DNA from: Verrucomicrobiota bacterium | GTDB lineage: Bacteria; Verrucomicrobiota; Verrucomicrobiia; Opitutales; Oceanipulchritudinaceae | Direction: 5' to 3' | Assembly: GCA_009908535.1 (NCBI GenBank) | Contig: JAAAOD010000186.1 | Coordinates: 1-5,938 of the forward strand | DNA length: 5,938 bases | Shown here: piece by piece, positions 1-5,938 of the stretch | Layout of the letters: each line of letters begins with the position of its first letter | Position numbering within the stretch: position 1 is the stretch's first letter | Position numbers and translations under genes: made by a program | Notes under the pieces: generated by a model | What the model was told of the DNA's origin: nothing | What the model saw: the letters and a program-made list of their open reading frames with translations, nothing else | Databases searched by the model: none

Positions 1-904
1 CCTCTGGTCGCGCGGCGACGAACGCCTGACCGACACCTTTCCCGAAATCCGCGAGGCCGCCAGCCGCCTGCCCGACGGCACCGTTCTCGACGGCGAGGTC
101 TTGTGCTGGAAGGAGGGGCGGCCCTTGAAGTTTCATATCCTGCAGCGGCGCATCGGGCGCAAGGAAATGGACCCGGAGATCCTTGCCGAGGCACCGGCCG
201 CCTTCCTCGCCTACGACTGCCTCGAGCTGGAGGGGAAGGACCTGCGGGAGGAGCCGCTGGAGCAGCGGCGCCGAAAGCTGGAGGATCTTCTTACCACCGA
301 AGACACCCTCCGCCTATCCCCCTTGCTCCCCTTCAATACCTGGACGGACCTTAAGCAGCAGTGGCCGGAATCCCGTCAACGCGGCGTCGAGGGTATCATG
401 CTGAAAGGTCGGCACGGCTCCTACCGCGTCGGCCGGGTGCGCGCGGACTGGTGGAAGTGGAAAGTGGAACCGCACAACGCCGACCTCGTCCTCGTTTACG
501 CGCAGGCCGGGCATGGGCGGCGGGCGAGCCTTTTCACCGACTACACCCTCGCGGCATGGGACGGCGGGCGGCTCGTTCCCGTCGCCAAGGCTTACTCCGG
601 GTTAACGGACGAGGAGCTGCGCAGCATGGACCGCTGGATCAAGCGCAACACCCTCGCCCGCCGCGGCCCCGTGCGGACCGTCCCGCCGGAGCATGTGTTC
701 GAGATCGCCTTTGAGGACATCCGGCCGTCCTCCCGCCACAAATCGGGCGTGGCGATGCGCTTTCCCCGCATTCTCCGCTGGCGTAAGGACAAGCCGGCGG
801 CGGAAGCGGAGACGCTGGACTCCCTGCGCGCCCTCCTTGACACCCCGGCCCCGCCTGACAGGAAGGAAACGCAACCGCAGCCTTCCTCCCGCCATGAATC
901 TTGA
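1..904 (+). CDS. ATP-dependent DNA ligase, LigB-like (cisplatin damage response type), 3' part
   Basis: This is the C-terminal 300 residues of an ATP-dependent DNA ligase, which seals nicks in duplex DNA through an enzyme-adenylate intermediate. The frame is open from base 2, so the gene enters from the left edge; the N-terminus and the adenylated lysine (motif I) are not in the window. Visible nucleotidyltransferase motifs, numbered in the fragment, are motif III LDGEVL (29-34), motif IIIa AYDCLELEGKDLR (70-82), motif IV VEGIMLK (129-135) and motif V WWKWK (150-154). The C-terminal OB-fold ends with motif VI, RFPRILRWRKDKP, from about residue 253, followed by an AAEAETL tail. The segments HGRRASLFTDYTLAAWDG, AKAYSGLTDEEL and RHKSGVAMRFPR are typical, as I recall the family, of the bacterial ligase usually found beside a beta-CASP exonuclease and an Lhr-type helicase in a repair cluster. 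Those partners would lie upstream, outside the window. The last 20 or so residues are Pro/Gln/Ser-rich and probably disordered. The stop codon lies inside the next gene. Confidence 0.93.
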   Translation, partial: LWSRGDERLTDTFPEIREAASRLPDGTVLDGEVLCWKEGRPLKFHILQRRIGRKEMDPEILAEAPAAFLAYDCLELEGKDLREEPLEQRRRKLEDLLTTEDTLRLSPLLPFNTWTDLKQQWPESRQRGVEGIMLKGRHGSYRVGRVRADWWKWKVEPHNADLVLVYAQAGHGRRASLFTDYTLAAWDGGRLVPVAKAYSGLTDEELRSMDRWIKRNTLARRGPVRTVPPEHVFEIAFEDIRPSSRHKSGVAMRFPRILRWRKDKPAAEAETLDSLRALLDTPAPPDRKETQPQPSSRHES

Positions 905-1655
905 TCACCTCCAGCGCATCGCCGAAACCATTGCCCGCGAAGCCGGCCGCAAGCTCGCGGAGCAGGCCCCCGGGCTTCGCGAAATCGAGTTCCTCAGCCG
1001 CAGCGACGTCAAACTGCAGGCCGACCGCGAGTCCGAGGAACTCATCCGCGCCCGCCTCGCCGAGGAGACGGACTACCCGGTGTACGGGGAGGAACTGGGC
1101 GGGGATGCCGGCCTGACCGGGCGCTACGAACCCTACTGGGTCGTCGATCCGCTCGACGGCACCTACAACTACCTCCGGGGCAATCCCAGCTGTGCGGTCA
1201 GCATCGGCCTCATGCGTGGCGAGACCCCGGTCCTCGGCGTCATTCATGATTTCACCGCCCGCCAATGTTACACCGCCATCGTCGCGGGCAGCCTTCATTG
1301 CAACGGCAAGCCGGTGCGGCCCGACTGGGCCGAAACAAAGGATCAGGCCGTCCTCGCGACCGGCTTCCCCGCCGGCATGGACACTTCCCCCGAACGCATG
1401 GAAGCCTTCATCGCGCGCGTCGCTCCCTACAAGAAAGTCCGCATGACCGGGTCCGCCGCCCTCGCCATGGCCTATGTGGCAGCGGGCATTTTCGATGTCT
1501 ATTTCGAGGAATCGATCCGGTTGTGGGACGTCGCGGCAGGACTGGCCCTTGTCCAGGCCGCCGGGGGCAGCGTGCGCATGCAGCCCTGCCGCTCCGGCAA
1601 GCCCCTCGCCTACGATGTCTGGGCCGGAAAGGGCAGCTTCCTCGGGGACGACTGA
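894..1655 (+). CDS. Inositol monophosphatase family protein
   Basis: This is a complete 253-residue cytoplasmic Mg2+-dependent, Li+-sensitive-type phosphomonoesterase of the IMPase/SuhB/CysQ/HisN superfamily. Signature elements are YGEEL (64-68, metal-ligand Glu), WVVDPLDGTYNYLRGNP (82-98, metal-ligand Asp85 and Asp88) and RLWDVAAG (209-216, Asp212), so all main metal ligands are present and activity is expected. The usual D-x-V-T-x-x-D segment before them reads DVKLQAD (38-44), with Leu where Thr is normal. The length is ordinary for the family. I chose ATG at 894 because the protein then begins with the expected first helix (MNLDHLQRIAETIAREAG); the frame stays open further upstream only inside the ligase gene. 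No Shine-Dalgarno sequence sits at normal distance; the closest purine run, GGAAGGA, is about 25 bases upstream. The start overlaps the ligase end by 11 bases, suggesting translational coupling. The substrate cannot be told from sequence: inositol phosphate, PAP and histidinol phosphate are all possible. Confidence 0.9.
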   Translation: MNLDHLQRIAETIAREAGRKLAEQAPGLREIEFLSRSDVKLQADRESEELIRARLAEETDYPVYGEELGGDAGLTGRYEPYWVVDPLDGTYNYLRGNPSCAVSIGLMRGETPVLGVIHDFTARQCYTAIVAGSLHCNGKPVRPDWAETKDQAVLATGFPAGMDTSPERMEAFIARVAPYKKVRMTGSAALAMAYVAAGIFDVYFEESIRLWDVAAGLALVQAAGGSVRMQPCRSGKPLAYDVWAGKGSFLGDD

Positions 1656-1662
1656 ACCGCTG

Positions 1663-1749
1663 TTCTCACACGAAGACACGGCGAGACGGAGCGGGTGGAA
1701 CCCCAAAATCACCTCCGTGCCTCCGTGTCTCGGCGTCTCCGTGTGAGTC
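1663..1749. repeat. Imperfect inverted repeat built of 8-nt units (dispersed-repeat-like)
   Basis: The outer arms are CTCACACG (1665-1672) and CGTGTGAG (1740-1747), a perfect 8-bp inverted repeat. Pairing continues inward with gaps: AGAC 1674-1677 with GTCT 1735-1738, and GAGAC 1683-1687 with GTCTC 1727-1731. The right arm is four 8-mers in a row: CCTCCGTG, CCTCCGTG, TCTCGGCG, TCTCCGTG (1712-1743). The left arm has the complementary pattern in 8-mers: CACACGAA, GACACGGC, GAGACGGA. The core between the arms is about 25 bp. It is not coding by any evidence I see. From memory, similar 'ACACGGAGACACGGAG'-like paired arms are scattered between genes in several environmental bacterial lineages, including Verrucomicrobiota. 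There is no T-tract, so it is not a standard intrinsic terminator, though a transcript could fold here. Confidence 0.75.
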
Positions 1750-1777
1750 CACCCGTGCCTCGAAGCGTCTGGCTCGG

Positions 1778-1806
1778 TTGACGATTGGCCGGGGCCGTGG
1801 AATCCT
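1778..1806 (+). promoter_or_regulatory. Weak promoter candidate upstream of the thioredoxin-domain gene
   Basis: TTGACG at 1778-1783 matches five of six bases of the sigma70 -35 consensus. Seventeen bases later, AATCCT at 1801-1806 matches only three of six bases of the -10 consensus. If used, transcription would begin about 5-10 bases before the ATG at 1818 and give an almost leaderless mRNA, which would fit the lack of a Shine-Dalgarno sequence there. The -10 match is poor, so this is a suggestion only. Confidence 0.2.
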
Positions 1807-1817
1807 TCGCGGTTACC

Positions 1818-3830
1818 ATGGCCAACCGACTCGCACAGGAAAACAGCCTTTATCTGCGGCAACACGCGGACAACCCCGTGGACTGGTATCCGTGGGGGGA
1901 AGACGCCCTTGAAAAAGCCCGGCAAGAGGACAAACCGCTCCTCGTCTCCATCGGATATGCCGCCTGTCACTGGTGCCACGTCATGGCGCACGAATCCTTC
2001 GAGGACGATTCCATTGCCAAGTTGATGAATACGCATTTCGTCTGCGTAAAGGTCGACCGGGAGGAACGCCCGGAAATTGACCGCATCTACATGGACGCCG
2101 TGCAGATGATGAACGGTCAGGGCGGCTGGCCCTTGAACGTGTTCTGTCTTCCCGATGGTCGGCCCTTCGCCGGCGGCACCTACTTCCCACCCGACGAGCG
2201 CCGCGGGCACGGGCTGATTCCCTGGCCGCAGCTGATCATGCGGGTGGCCGACTACTACAAACGGAAACGGGCGGACCTCGAGGAAAACGCCCGCGCCATT
2301 CTCGGCAACCTCGAGGCCGGAAACGCACCGCACAAGGCCACCGGCGATCCCATCCAGCCTGAACACTACCTGCAGGCGGCGGGCAAACTTCTCGACAGCG
2401 AGGACACCGAGTACGGCGGCTTCGGCGGTGCCCCCAAGTTTCCCCCGGCCATGGCCCTCGATTTTCTGCTCGCCCTGCGCAACAGCGAAACTGTGGACCT
2501 GCGCAACCGGGAGATGGCACGGAACCTCGACAATACCATCAACCGCTCCCTCACCGCCATGGCCCACGGCGGCCTCTACGACCAGATCGGCGGCGGCTTC
2601 GCCCGCTACAGCGTCGACCGGTACTGGCTCATCCCGCACTTCGAGAAGATGCTCTATGACAACGCCCTCCTGCTCGATACCTACGCGCGGGCATGGCAAC
2701 GCTACCCGCGTCCGCTGTACGAGGCCGTCGTCCGCGAAACAGTGCATTTCCTCGAGCGGGAAATGTCGCTTCCCAACGGCGCCTTCGCCGCCAGTCTCGA
2801 CGCGGATACCGAAGAGGGCGAAGGCCATACCTATCTGTGGACGCCCGAGCAGGTGAAAGACGTCCTCGGGCCGGAAGAAGGTTCCGCCTTTTGCGAGACT
2901 TACGGGATCACTGGGGAAGGCAACTTTGAAGACAGCGGCAAGAGCCAGCCCGCCCTCCTTGAGCACGATCCGGAAATCCGCAGGCGCTTTGCCACTGCCC
3001 GTGAGAAACTTCTTCTCCTCCGCAATCAGCGCACCCAGCCGGCCCGCGACGAAAAAGCACTCGTCTCGTGGAACGCGCTTCTGCTCCGCGCCCTTGCCCG
3101 CGCGGGATTTGTCTTTGGCGAAATGCCGTGGATTGACCGCGCCCTCGCCATCGGCAACTGGATCTGGCAGCGGATGCGGCACGACGATAGCCGCCTTCAC
3201 AGCGTGGCCTACGGGGAAGAGGCCGCAGGAACGGGCACCCTTGATGATTACGCCTACACCGCCGAAGCCTTTCTCGTCCTCGGCTCCGTCGTGGATGCGA
3301 ACGACCGCGGCGCTTCCAGCCTCTGGACCGAGCGCGCCCGTCTGCTTCTCGAGGCCGTGGAACACCATTTCGCCGATCCGGAGGCCGTTGGATATTTCTA
3401 TACCGCCAATGACCACCCGCAGCTGGTGCACCGCTCCAAGGAGTGGTTCGACAATGCGACGCCGTCCGGACATTCCGCCCTCCTGCATGCTTGGACCCTG
3501 ATGGAGGTTCTCACCGGGGACGCGGAATGGTCTGTCCGCATCGAACAACTGAAAACTGCTTATCCGGGCCTTGCCAACGCCGCTCCCATGGCTGTCGGCT
3601 ACGCCCTTGCCGGTCTTGTCGAGCGCGCCGTCGGGGCCTCCATCCTTAAGATCCATCCCGAGGCGGACGTGGAGGCGGCTCGTCGCGAACTGCTGAAGCG
3701 TCCTTATCGGCCCTGCTTTCTGCGTCGCACGCAGGAGGAAAAATCGCTGCCGGCCGCCTACCAGATCTGCATCGACACCCAGTGCTTCCCTCCGGAAGAC
3801 GATATCCGTATCGTTCTGGAAAAACTGTAA
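1818..3830 (+). CDS. YyaL/SPATA20-type thioredoxin-domain (DUF255) protein
   Basis: This is a complete 670-residue soluble protein without signal peptide or membrane segment. The N-terminal thioredoxin-like domain (about 1-165) begins with the family hallmark NRLAQENSLYLRQHADNPVD. It carries the redox motif C50-H-W-C53 in ACHWCHVMAHESFED, then VDREERPEID (79-88), GQGGWPLNVF (100-109) and GGTYFPP (119-125). The rest resembles an alpha/alpha six-hairpin glycosidase or epimerase fold. Family segments there are GGFGGAPKFP (200-209), GGLYDQIGGGFARYSVD (251-267), HFEKMLYDN (274-282), SLDADTEEGEGHTYLW (326-341), SWNALLLRALARAG (417-430), LDDYAY (475-480) and ATPSGHSA (547-554). A C-terminal Cys pair is at 651 and 656. 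The length matches full-length homologues (B. subtilis YyaL, mammalian SPATA20). The biochemical role of the family is not settled. I prefer ATG 1818 over an in-frame TTG at 1785, because homologues start right at the NRL segment and the extra 11 residues look unconserved. The gene stands alone downstream of the repeat. Confidence 0.93.
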   Translation: MANRLAQENSLYLRQHADNPVDWYPWGEDALEKARQEDKPLLVSIGYAACHWCHVMAHESFEDDSIAKLMNTHFVCVKVDREERPEIDRIYMDAVQMMNGQGGWPLNVFCLPDGRPFAGGTYFPPDERRGHGLIPWPQLIMRVADYYKRKRADLEENARAILGNLEAGNAPHKATGDPIQPEHYLQAAGKLLDSEDTEYGGFGGAPKFPPAMALDFLLALRNSETVDLRNREMARNLDNTINRSLTAMAHGGLYDQIGGGFARYSVDRYWLIPHFEKMLYDNALLLDTYARAWQRYPRPLYEAVVRETVHFLEREMSLPNGAFAASLDADTEEGEGHTYLWTPEQVKDVLGPEEGSAFCETYGITGEGNFEDSGKSQPALLEHDPEIRRRFATAREKLLLLRNQRTQPARDEKALVSWNALLLRALARAGFVFGEMPWIDRALAIGNWIWQRMRHDDSRLHSVAYGEEAAGTGTLDDYAYTAEAFLVLGSVVDANDRGASSLWTERARLLLEAVEHHFADPEAVGYFYTANDHPQLVHRSKEWFDNATPSGHSALLHAWTLMEVLTGDAEWSVRIEQLKTAYPGLANAAPMAVGYALAGLVERAVGASILKIHPEADVEAARRELLKRPYRPCFLRRTQEEKSLPAAYQICIDTQCFPPEDDIRIVLEKL

Positions 3831-3848
3831 GCGTCAGGGAGCTCTCGT

Positions 3849-3877
3849 CGGAAAGCACACCGGTCTTTCCCTTTCCG
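3849..3877. terminator. Small hairpin between convergent genes, possible bidirectional terminator
   Basis: CGGAAAG (3849-3855) pairs perfectly with CTTTCCG (3871-3877), giving a 7-bp stem with a 15-base loop. A second copy, CTTTCC (3865-3870), could pair instead with GGAAAG, leaving a 9-base loop. It lies 18 bases after the thioredoxin-domain gene stop on the plus strand and two bases after the stop of the minus-strand operon, where a shared terminator would be expected. Neither side has a clear T-tract and the stem is short, so termination activity is inferred mainly from position. Confidence 0.3.
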
Positions 3878-3879
3878 AT

Positions 3880-4656
3880 TCAGCGCATCCCGACCGGCGG
3901 ATCGAGAATCTCGCGATACAGCACGGCCTGGCGGATCGTCTTGGGATCCCGCAACCCGGAAAGGACAGCCGCCCGCAATGCGGAAGGCTTCCACTTTTCG
4001 ATCGTATACGCGGAAGGGGGAGCGGTTTCCAGACCCGACCCGATGCTGCCTTTCTCCACACCCGCTTTTTTGCGGATACTCTCGGCCTTCCGATGGGCAG
4101 CCTCCTGCTGCCGGCGGGATTCTTCGAGGCGTTTGCGCTGTTCGGCGAGTTTCCGCTCCAGCAGGGAAGGTCCGTCCGTTCCGATTTCACCCGGACGGGG
4201 TCCGGGAACCGGCGAATTCCATTCTTCCCTCTGCGATTCCCTCGGGTCGCGGGCAGATTTCCGTTCCGGCTGGGAGAGTTCCTTTCGGTTATGGGATAAT
4301 TCCTTCCGCTCCCGCGCCTGCGCGGGGGAGCGCTGCTCTCTTTGCTGACCCTCGGGAACCGTCGGATCATAGCCGCCGGAAGGAGAGGACGGGGCATGGC
4401 CGCGCTCGGCTTCGGTCCGCTGTCCGGCCCCTTTGCGGCGGGCCTCGACCTTGCGCCGAATCTCCTCGCGGATCTGCCGCGCCCGCTCCTGCGCGTCGAC
4501 ATCCCGTTCCTCGCTGCCTTCCTCCGCTTCCTCCCCTTTGCGGCCCCCGAAAAACTGGGAGAGTCCGTAGAGAACGAAGAAAAGAATGGGCAGCAGCGCC
4601 TCCCAGTCAAAGGAGGCGGTGCGGAGAAAGCCGTCCGGGAATGGAAGCATGGTCAT
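3880..4656 (-). CDS. Uncharacterised membrane-anchored, charged coiled-coil-like protein
   Basis: I do not recognise a named family for this 258-residue protein. Residues 19-37 (EALLPILFFVLYGLSQFFG) form one likely membrane helix. A long, very charged region follows: a Glu/Arg-rich helical stretch (40-85), a Gly/Pro/Ser linker (86-112) and a short internal duplication of RKELS (117-121 and 124-128). After another Pro/Gly linker comes a second helical, coiled-coil-like stretch (165-198) rich in Arg, Gln and Glu. The end is different: WKPSALRAAVLSGL then RDPKTIRQAVLYREILDPPV (236-255) reads as a compact conserved-looking motif. Topology is probably a short N-terminal tail, one anchor and a cytoplasmic body, by inference. 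It follows floA on the same strand after 27 bases and is the last gene of the block, so it likely belongs to the nfeD-floA operon. ATG 4656 was taken; ATG 4650 (two residues shorter) is equally possible. No good Shine-Dalgarno sequence is seen before either. Overlapping longer frames on both strands lack any sensible domain. Confidence 0.8.
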   Translation of the reverse strand: MTMLPFPDGFLRTASFDWEALLPILFFVLYGLSQFFGGRKGEEAEEGSEERDVDAQERARQIREEIRRKVEARRKGAGQRTEAERGHAPSSPSGGYDPTVPEGQQREQRSPAQARERKELSHNRKELSQPERKSARDPRESQREEWNSPVPGPRPGEIGTDGPSLLERKLAEQRKRLEESRRQQEAAHRKAESIRKKAGVEKGSIGSGLETAPPSAYTIEKWKPSALRAAVLSGLRDPKTIRQAVLYREILDPPVGMR

Positions 4657-4683
4657 CGGGGCGGAAAGCCGGAACCTCGCCGC

Positions 4684-5733
4684 CTACTGGATTTTCGGTC
4701 CGGAGGAGTCTCCGCTGCCACTTTCGGGATCAGCGATGGAGCGGCGCATGTCGGTGTCGGATTCGACGTTCTTGAGCCGCATGTAATCCATTACCCCGAG
4801 GTTGCCGCTGCGGAAGGCTTCCGCCATGGCGAGCGGCACTTCCGCCTGCGCCTCGACGACCTTGGCCTGCATTTCCTGGACCTTGGCTTTCATTTCCTGC
4901 TCCTGCGCCACGGCGGCGGCCCGGCGGATTTCCGCCTGTGCCTGCGCCATGTTCTTGTTCGCCTCGGCCTGGGCTTCCTGCAACTTCGCGCCTACGTTGT
5001 CGCCGACATCGACGTCGGCGATATCAATGGAAAGAATCTCAAAGGCGGTCCCGGTATCGAGACCGCGATTGAGGACGTTATGGGAAATGGAGTCGGGATT
5101 CTCAAGAACCCACTTGTAGGATTCCGCCGACCCGATCGTCGTCACGATGCCCTCGCCGACCCGCGCGATGATCGTTTCTTCCTGCGCGCTGCCGACGTAA
5201 TGCTCAAGGTTCGAGCGCACCGTGACGCGCGCACGCGCCTTGACCTGGATTCCGTCCTTGGCGACGCCGTCGATGGTCGTTTTTCCGGAATCCGGATTCG
5301 GGCACTCGATCACAACCGGATTGATGGATGTGCGCACCGCCTGAATGATCGATTTCTCGGTCCCCTTGGTCGCAAGGTCGATGGCGCAGGCCTGGTCGAA
5401 CTGCAGCGGGATGCCCGCCTTCTGCGCATTGATGAGGCCGGAAACGGTTTTGATAATGTCCCCGCCGGCCATGTAGTGGGTTTCAAATTCGTTGACGGAG
5501 ATCGGCAGCCCCGCCTTCACCGCCATGATGCGCGCGTCGACGATAAGCGAGTAGGGAAGTTTCCGCAGGTACCGCATCGCGATCAGGTTCCACATGCTCA
5601 CCGGGGCGCCGGAGGAGAAGGCCTTCAACCAGACGCTGAGGAAGGATCCCACGATGAAGAGCAGGATGAGGAGAATGACGAGACCGATGATGGCCCCGAT
5701 TTGCGGGAGGGTCAGAGCGAACATTGTATTCAT
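4684..5733 (-). CDS. floA: Flotillin-like protein FloA
   Basis: This is a complete 349-residue bacterial flotillin (UPF0365/YqfA family), a membrane scaffold protein that organises functional membrane microdomains. One N-terminal hydrophobic segment (about 8-34) anchors it. Next comes the SPFH/PHB-like region with characteristic stretches VDARIMAVKAGLPISVNEFETHYMAGG split around residues 65-91, INAQKAGIPL (101-110), DLATKGTEKSIIQAV (119-133), DGVAKDGIQVKARARVTVR (155-173) and ARVGEGIVTTIGSAESYK (190-207). An Ala/Glu/Gln-rich coiled-coil flotillin repeat region spans about 250-300 (e.g. KLQEAQAEANKNMAQAQAEI). The C-terminal signature is GNLGVMDYMRLKNVESDTDM (310-329). After it comes a short Ser/Gly/acidic tail, PESGSGDSSGPKIQ, making the protein slightly longer than the B. 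subtilis FloA I know (about 330). ATG 5733 was chosen: it puts the membrane segment near the start and overlaps the nfeD stop as ATGA. An extension to 5889 would only read through nfeD. The ATGA overlap implies translational coupling. Confidence 0.96.
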   Translation of the reverse strand: MNTMFALTLPQIGAIIGLVILLILLFIVGSFLSVWLKAFSSGAPVSMWNLIAMRYLRKLPYSLIVDARIMAVKAGLPISVNEFETHYMAGGDIIKTVSGLINAQKAGIPLQFDQACAIDLATKGTEKSIIQAVRTSINPVVIECPNPDSGKTTIDGVAKDGIQVKARARVTVRSNLEHYVGSAQEETIIARVGEGIVTTIGSAESYKWVLENPDSISHNVLNRGLDTGTAFEILSIDIADVDVGDNVGAKLQEAQAEANKNMAQAQAEIRRAAAVAQEQEMKAKVQEMQAKVVEAQAEVPLAMAEAFRSGNLGVMDYMRLKNVESDTDMRRSIADPESGSGDSSGPKIQ

Positions 5734-5938
5734 TTTCTTACAACAATTAGGTGAAAGGGACTGGAGCGGAGAACTTTGACGGGAGTGTCCTTTTCGAGGT
5801 AGCCGTCCTCGGAGTAGGCCGTCCGGACCTCGCCGTCGATTTCGACCCTGCCGCTGGGGGCAAGGGTTGTCAAGGTGACCCCCTCGCAACCAACAAGCTT
5901 TTCGCGCGGTTGCTGGTTCACCTTGGCGTCGATGCTCT
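5730..5938 (-). CDS. NfeD-like membrane protein, C-terminal OB-fold end
   Basis: Only the last 68 or so codons are in the window; the frame is open to the right edge, so the N-terminus and membrane part lie outside. The visible piece is the soluble OB-fold domain of NfeD proteins, with the pattern LVGCEGVTLTTLAPSGRVEI then DGEVRTAYSEDGYLEKDTPV and an end VKVLRSSPFHLIVVRK, i.e. the family's G-x-x-G-x-x-x-T-x-L-x-P-x-G-x-V-x-I and A-x-S-E-x-G-x-I/L elements. NfeD proteins are known to be encoded directly beside flotillin/stomatin-type genes and to work with them in the membrane; here the next gene is floA, as expected. The stop TGA (5732-5730) shares bases with the floA start ATG (5733-5731). 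An apparent GTG start at 5921 is internal, since the frame continues upstream. Whether the full protein is the short NfeD1b form or the long form with a ClpP-like protease domain cannot be seen. Confidence 0.9.
   Translation of the reverse strand, partial: SIDAKVNQQPREKLVGCEGVTLTTLAPSGRVEIDGEVRTAYSEDGYLEKDTPVKVLRSSPFHLIVVRK

Noticed and set aside
1656..1817. Short reading frames across the repeat region, giving phrases such as HTKTRRDG and PPCLRVSASPCE.
   Set aside because: These are translations of the 8-nt-periodic repeat in different frames; they have no independent start signal or domain and are an artefact of a repeat without stops.
1785..1817. An 11-residue N-terminal extension of the thioredoxin-domain protein from TTG 1785.
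   Set aside because: Family members begin at the NRL segment just after ATG 1818; the extension has no recognisable content and TTG lacks a ribosome binding site.
639..3656. A 1005-codon open frame on the minus strand, antisense to the ligase end, the phosphatase and most of the thioredoxin-domain gene.
   Set aside because: It is codon-aligned with the phosphatase and thioredoxin-domain genes, so a stop would need a TTA, CTA or TCA codon in them; these are rare at this GC content. The translation is low-complexity Gly/Val/Ala-rich with no domain, and it runs through the intergenic repeat.
3834..4610. A second 258-codon minus-strand frame overlapping the uncharacterised gene.
   Set aside because: Its translation is Arg/Ser/Pro-rich shadow sequence. 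The competing frame (3880-4656) has a membrane helix, charged helical regions and a structured C-terminal motif, and fits the operon spacing.
4342..5754. A 470-codon open frame on the plus strand opposite floA and the downstream gene.
   Set aside because: It is antisense to floA, whose family identity is certain along its whole length. The product is His/Arg/Gly-rich without recognisable domain or start signal.
5734..5889. A 52-residue N-terminal extension of FloA.
   Set aside because: It would only be an out-of-frame reading of nfeD; FloA homologues begin just before the membrane segment, matching ATG 5733.

Overview
The window is a compact, high-GC, densely coding piece of bacterial chromosome with no RNA genes, CRISPR array, transposase or phage gene. 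It has two gene blocks that converge near position 3850. The best guess for the source is a Gram-negative bacterium of the Verrucomicrobiota or a related PVC-type lineage. That placement rests on the gene types, the C-terminal motif of the uncharacterised protein and the 8-nt-periodic inverted repeat; it is inference, not demonstrated.

The plus-strand block (1-3830) starts with the 3' part of an ATP-dependent DNA ligase of the bacterial 'cisplatin damage response' (LigB-like) type, cut by the left edge. The start codon of a complete inositol monophosphatase family protein overlaps the ligase end by 11 bases, so the two are probably co-transcribed. A 162-bp gene-free stretch follows. It holds an imperfect inverted repeat built from 8-nt units, which resembles a dispersed chromosomal repeat. 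Next comes a complete 670-residue YyaL/SPATA20-type protein: a thioredoxin-like N-terminal domain with a CHWC motif followed by a large six-hairpin-glycosidase-like region.

The minus-strand block (5938 down to 3880) reads, in order of transcription: the C-terminal end of an NfeD-like membrane protein (cut by the right edge), flotillin-like FloA, and an uncharacterised 258-residue membrane-anchored protein with a charged, coiled-coil-like middle. nfeD and floA overlap by the four bases ATGA, and the third gene follows floA after 27 bases, so the three look like one operon. NfeD and FloA are known partners in flotillin-type membrane microdomains, which makes the third protein a candidate accessory factor of that system.

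The two blocks meet tail to tail across a 49-bp spacer containing a small hairpin that may end transcription. I found no clearly novel multi-gene system. The points most worth a second look are the 8-nt-periodic repeat and the uncharacterised third gene of the flotillin operon.
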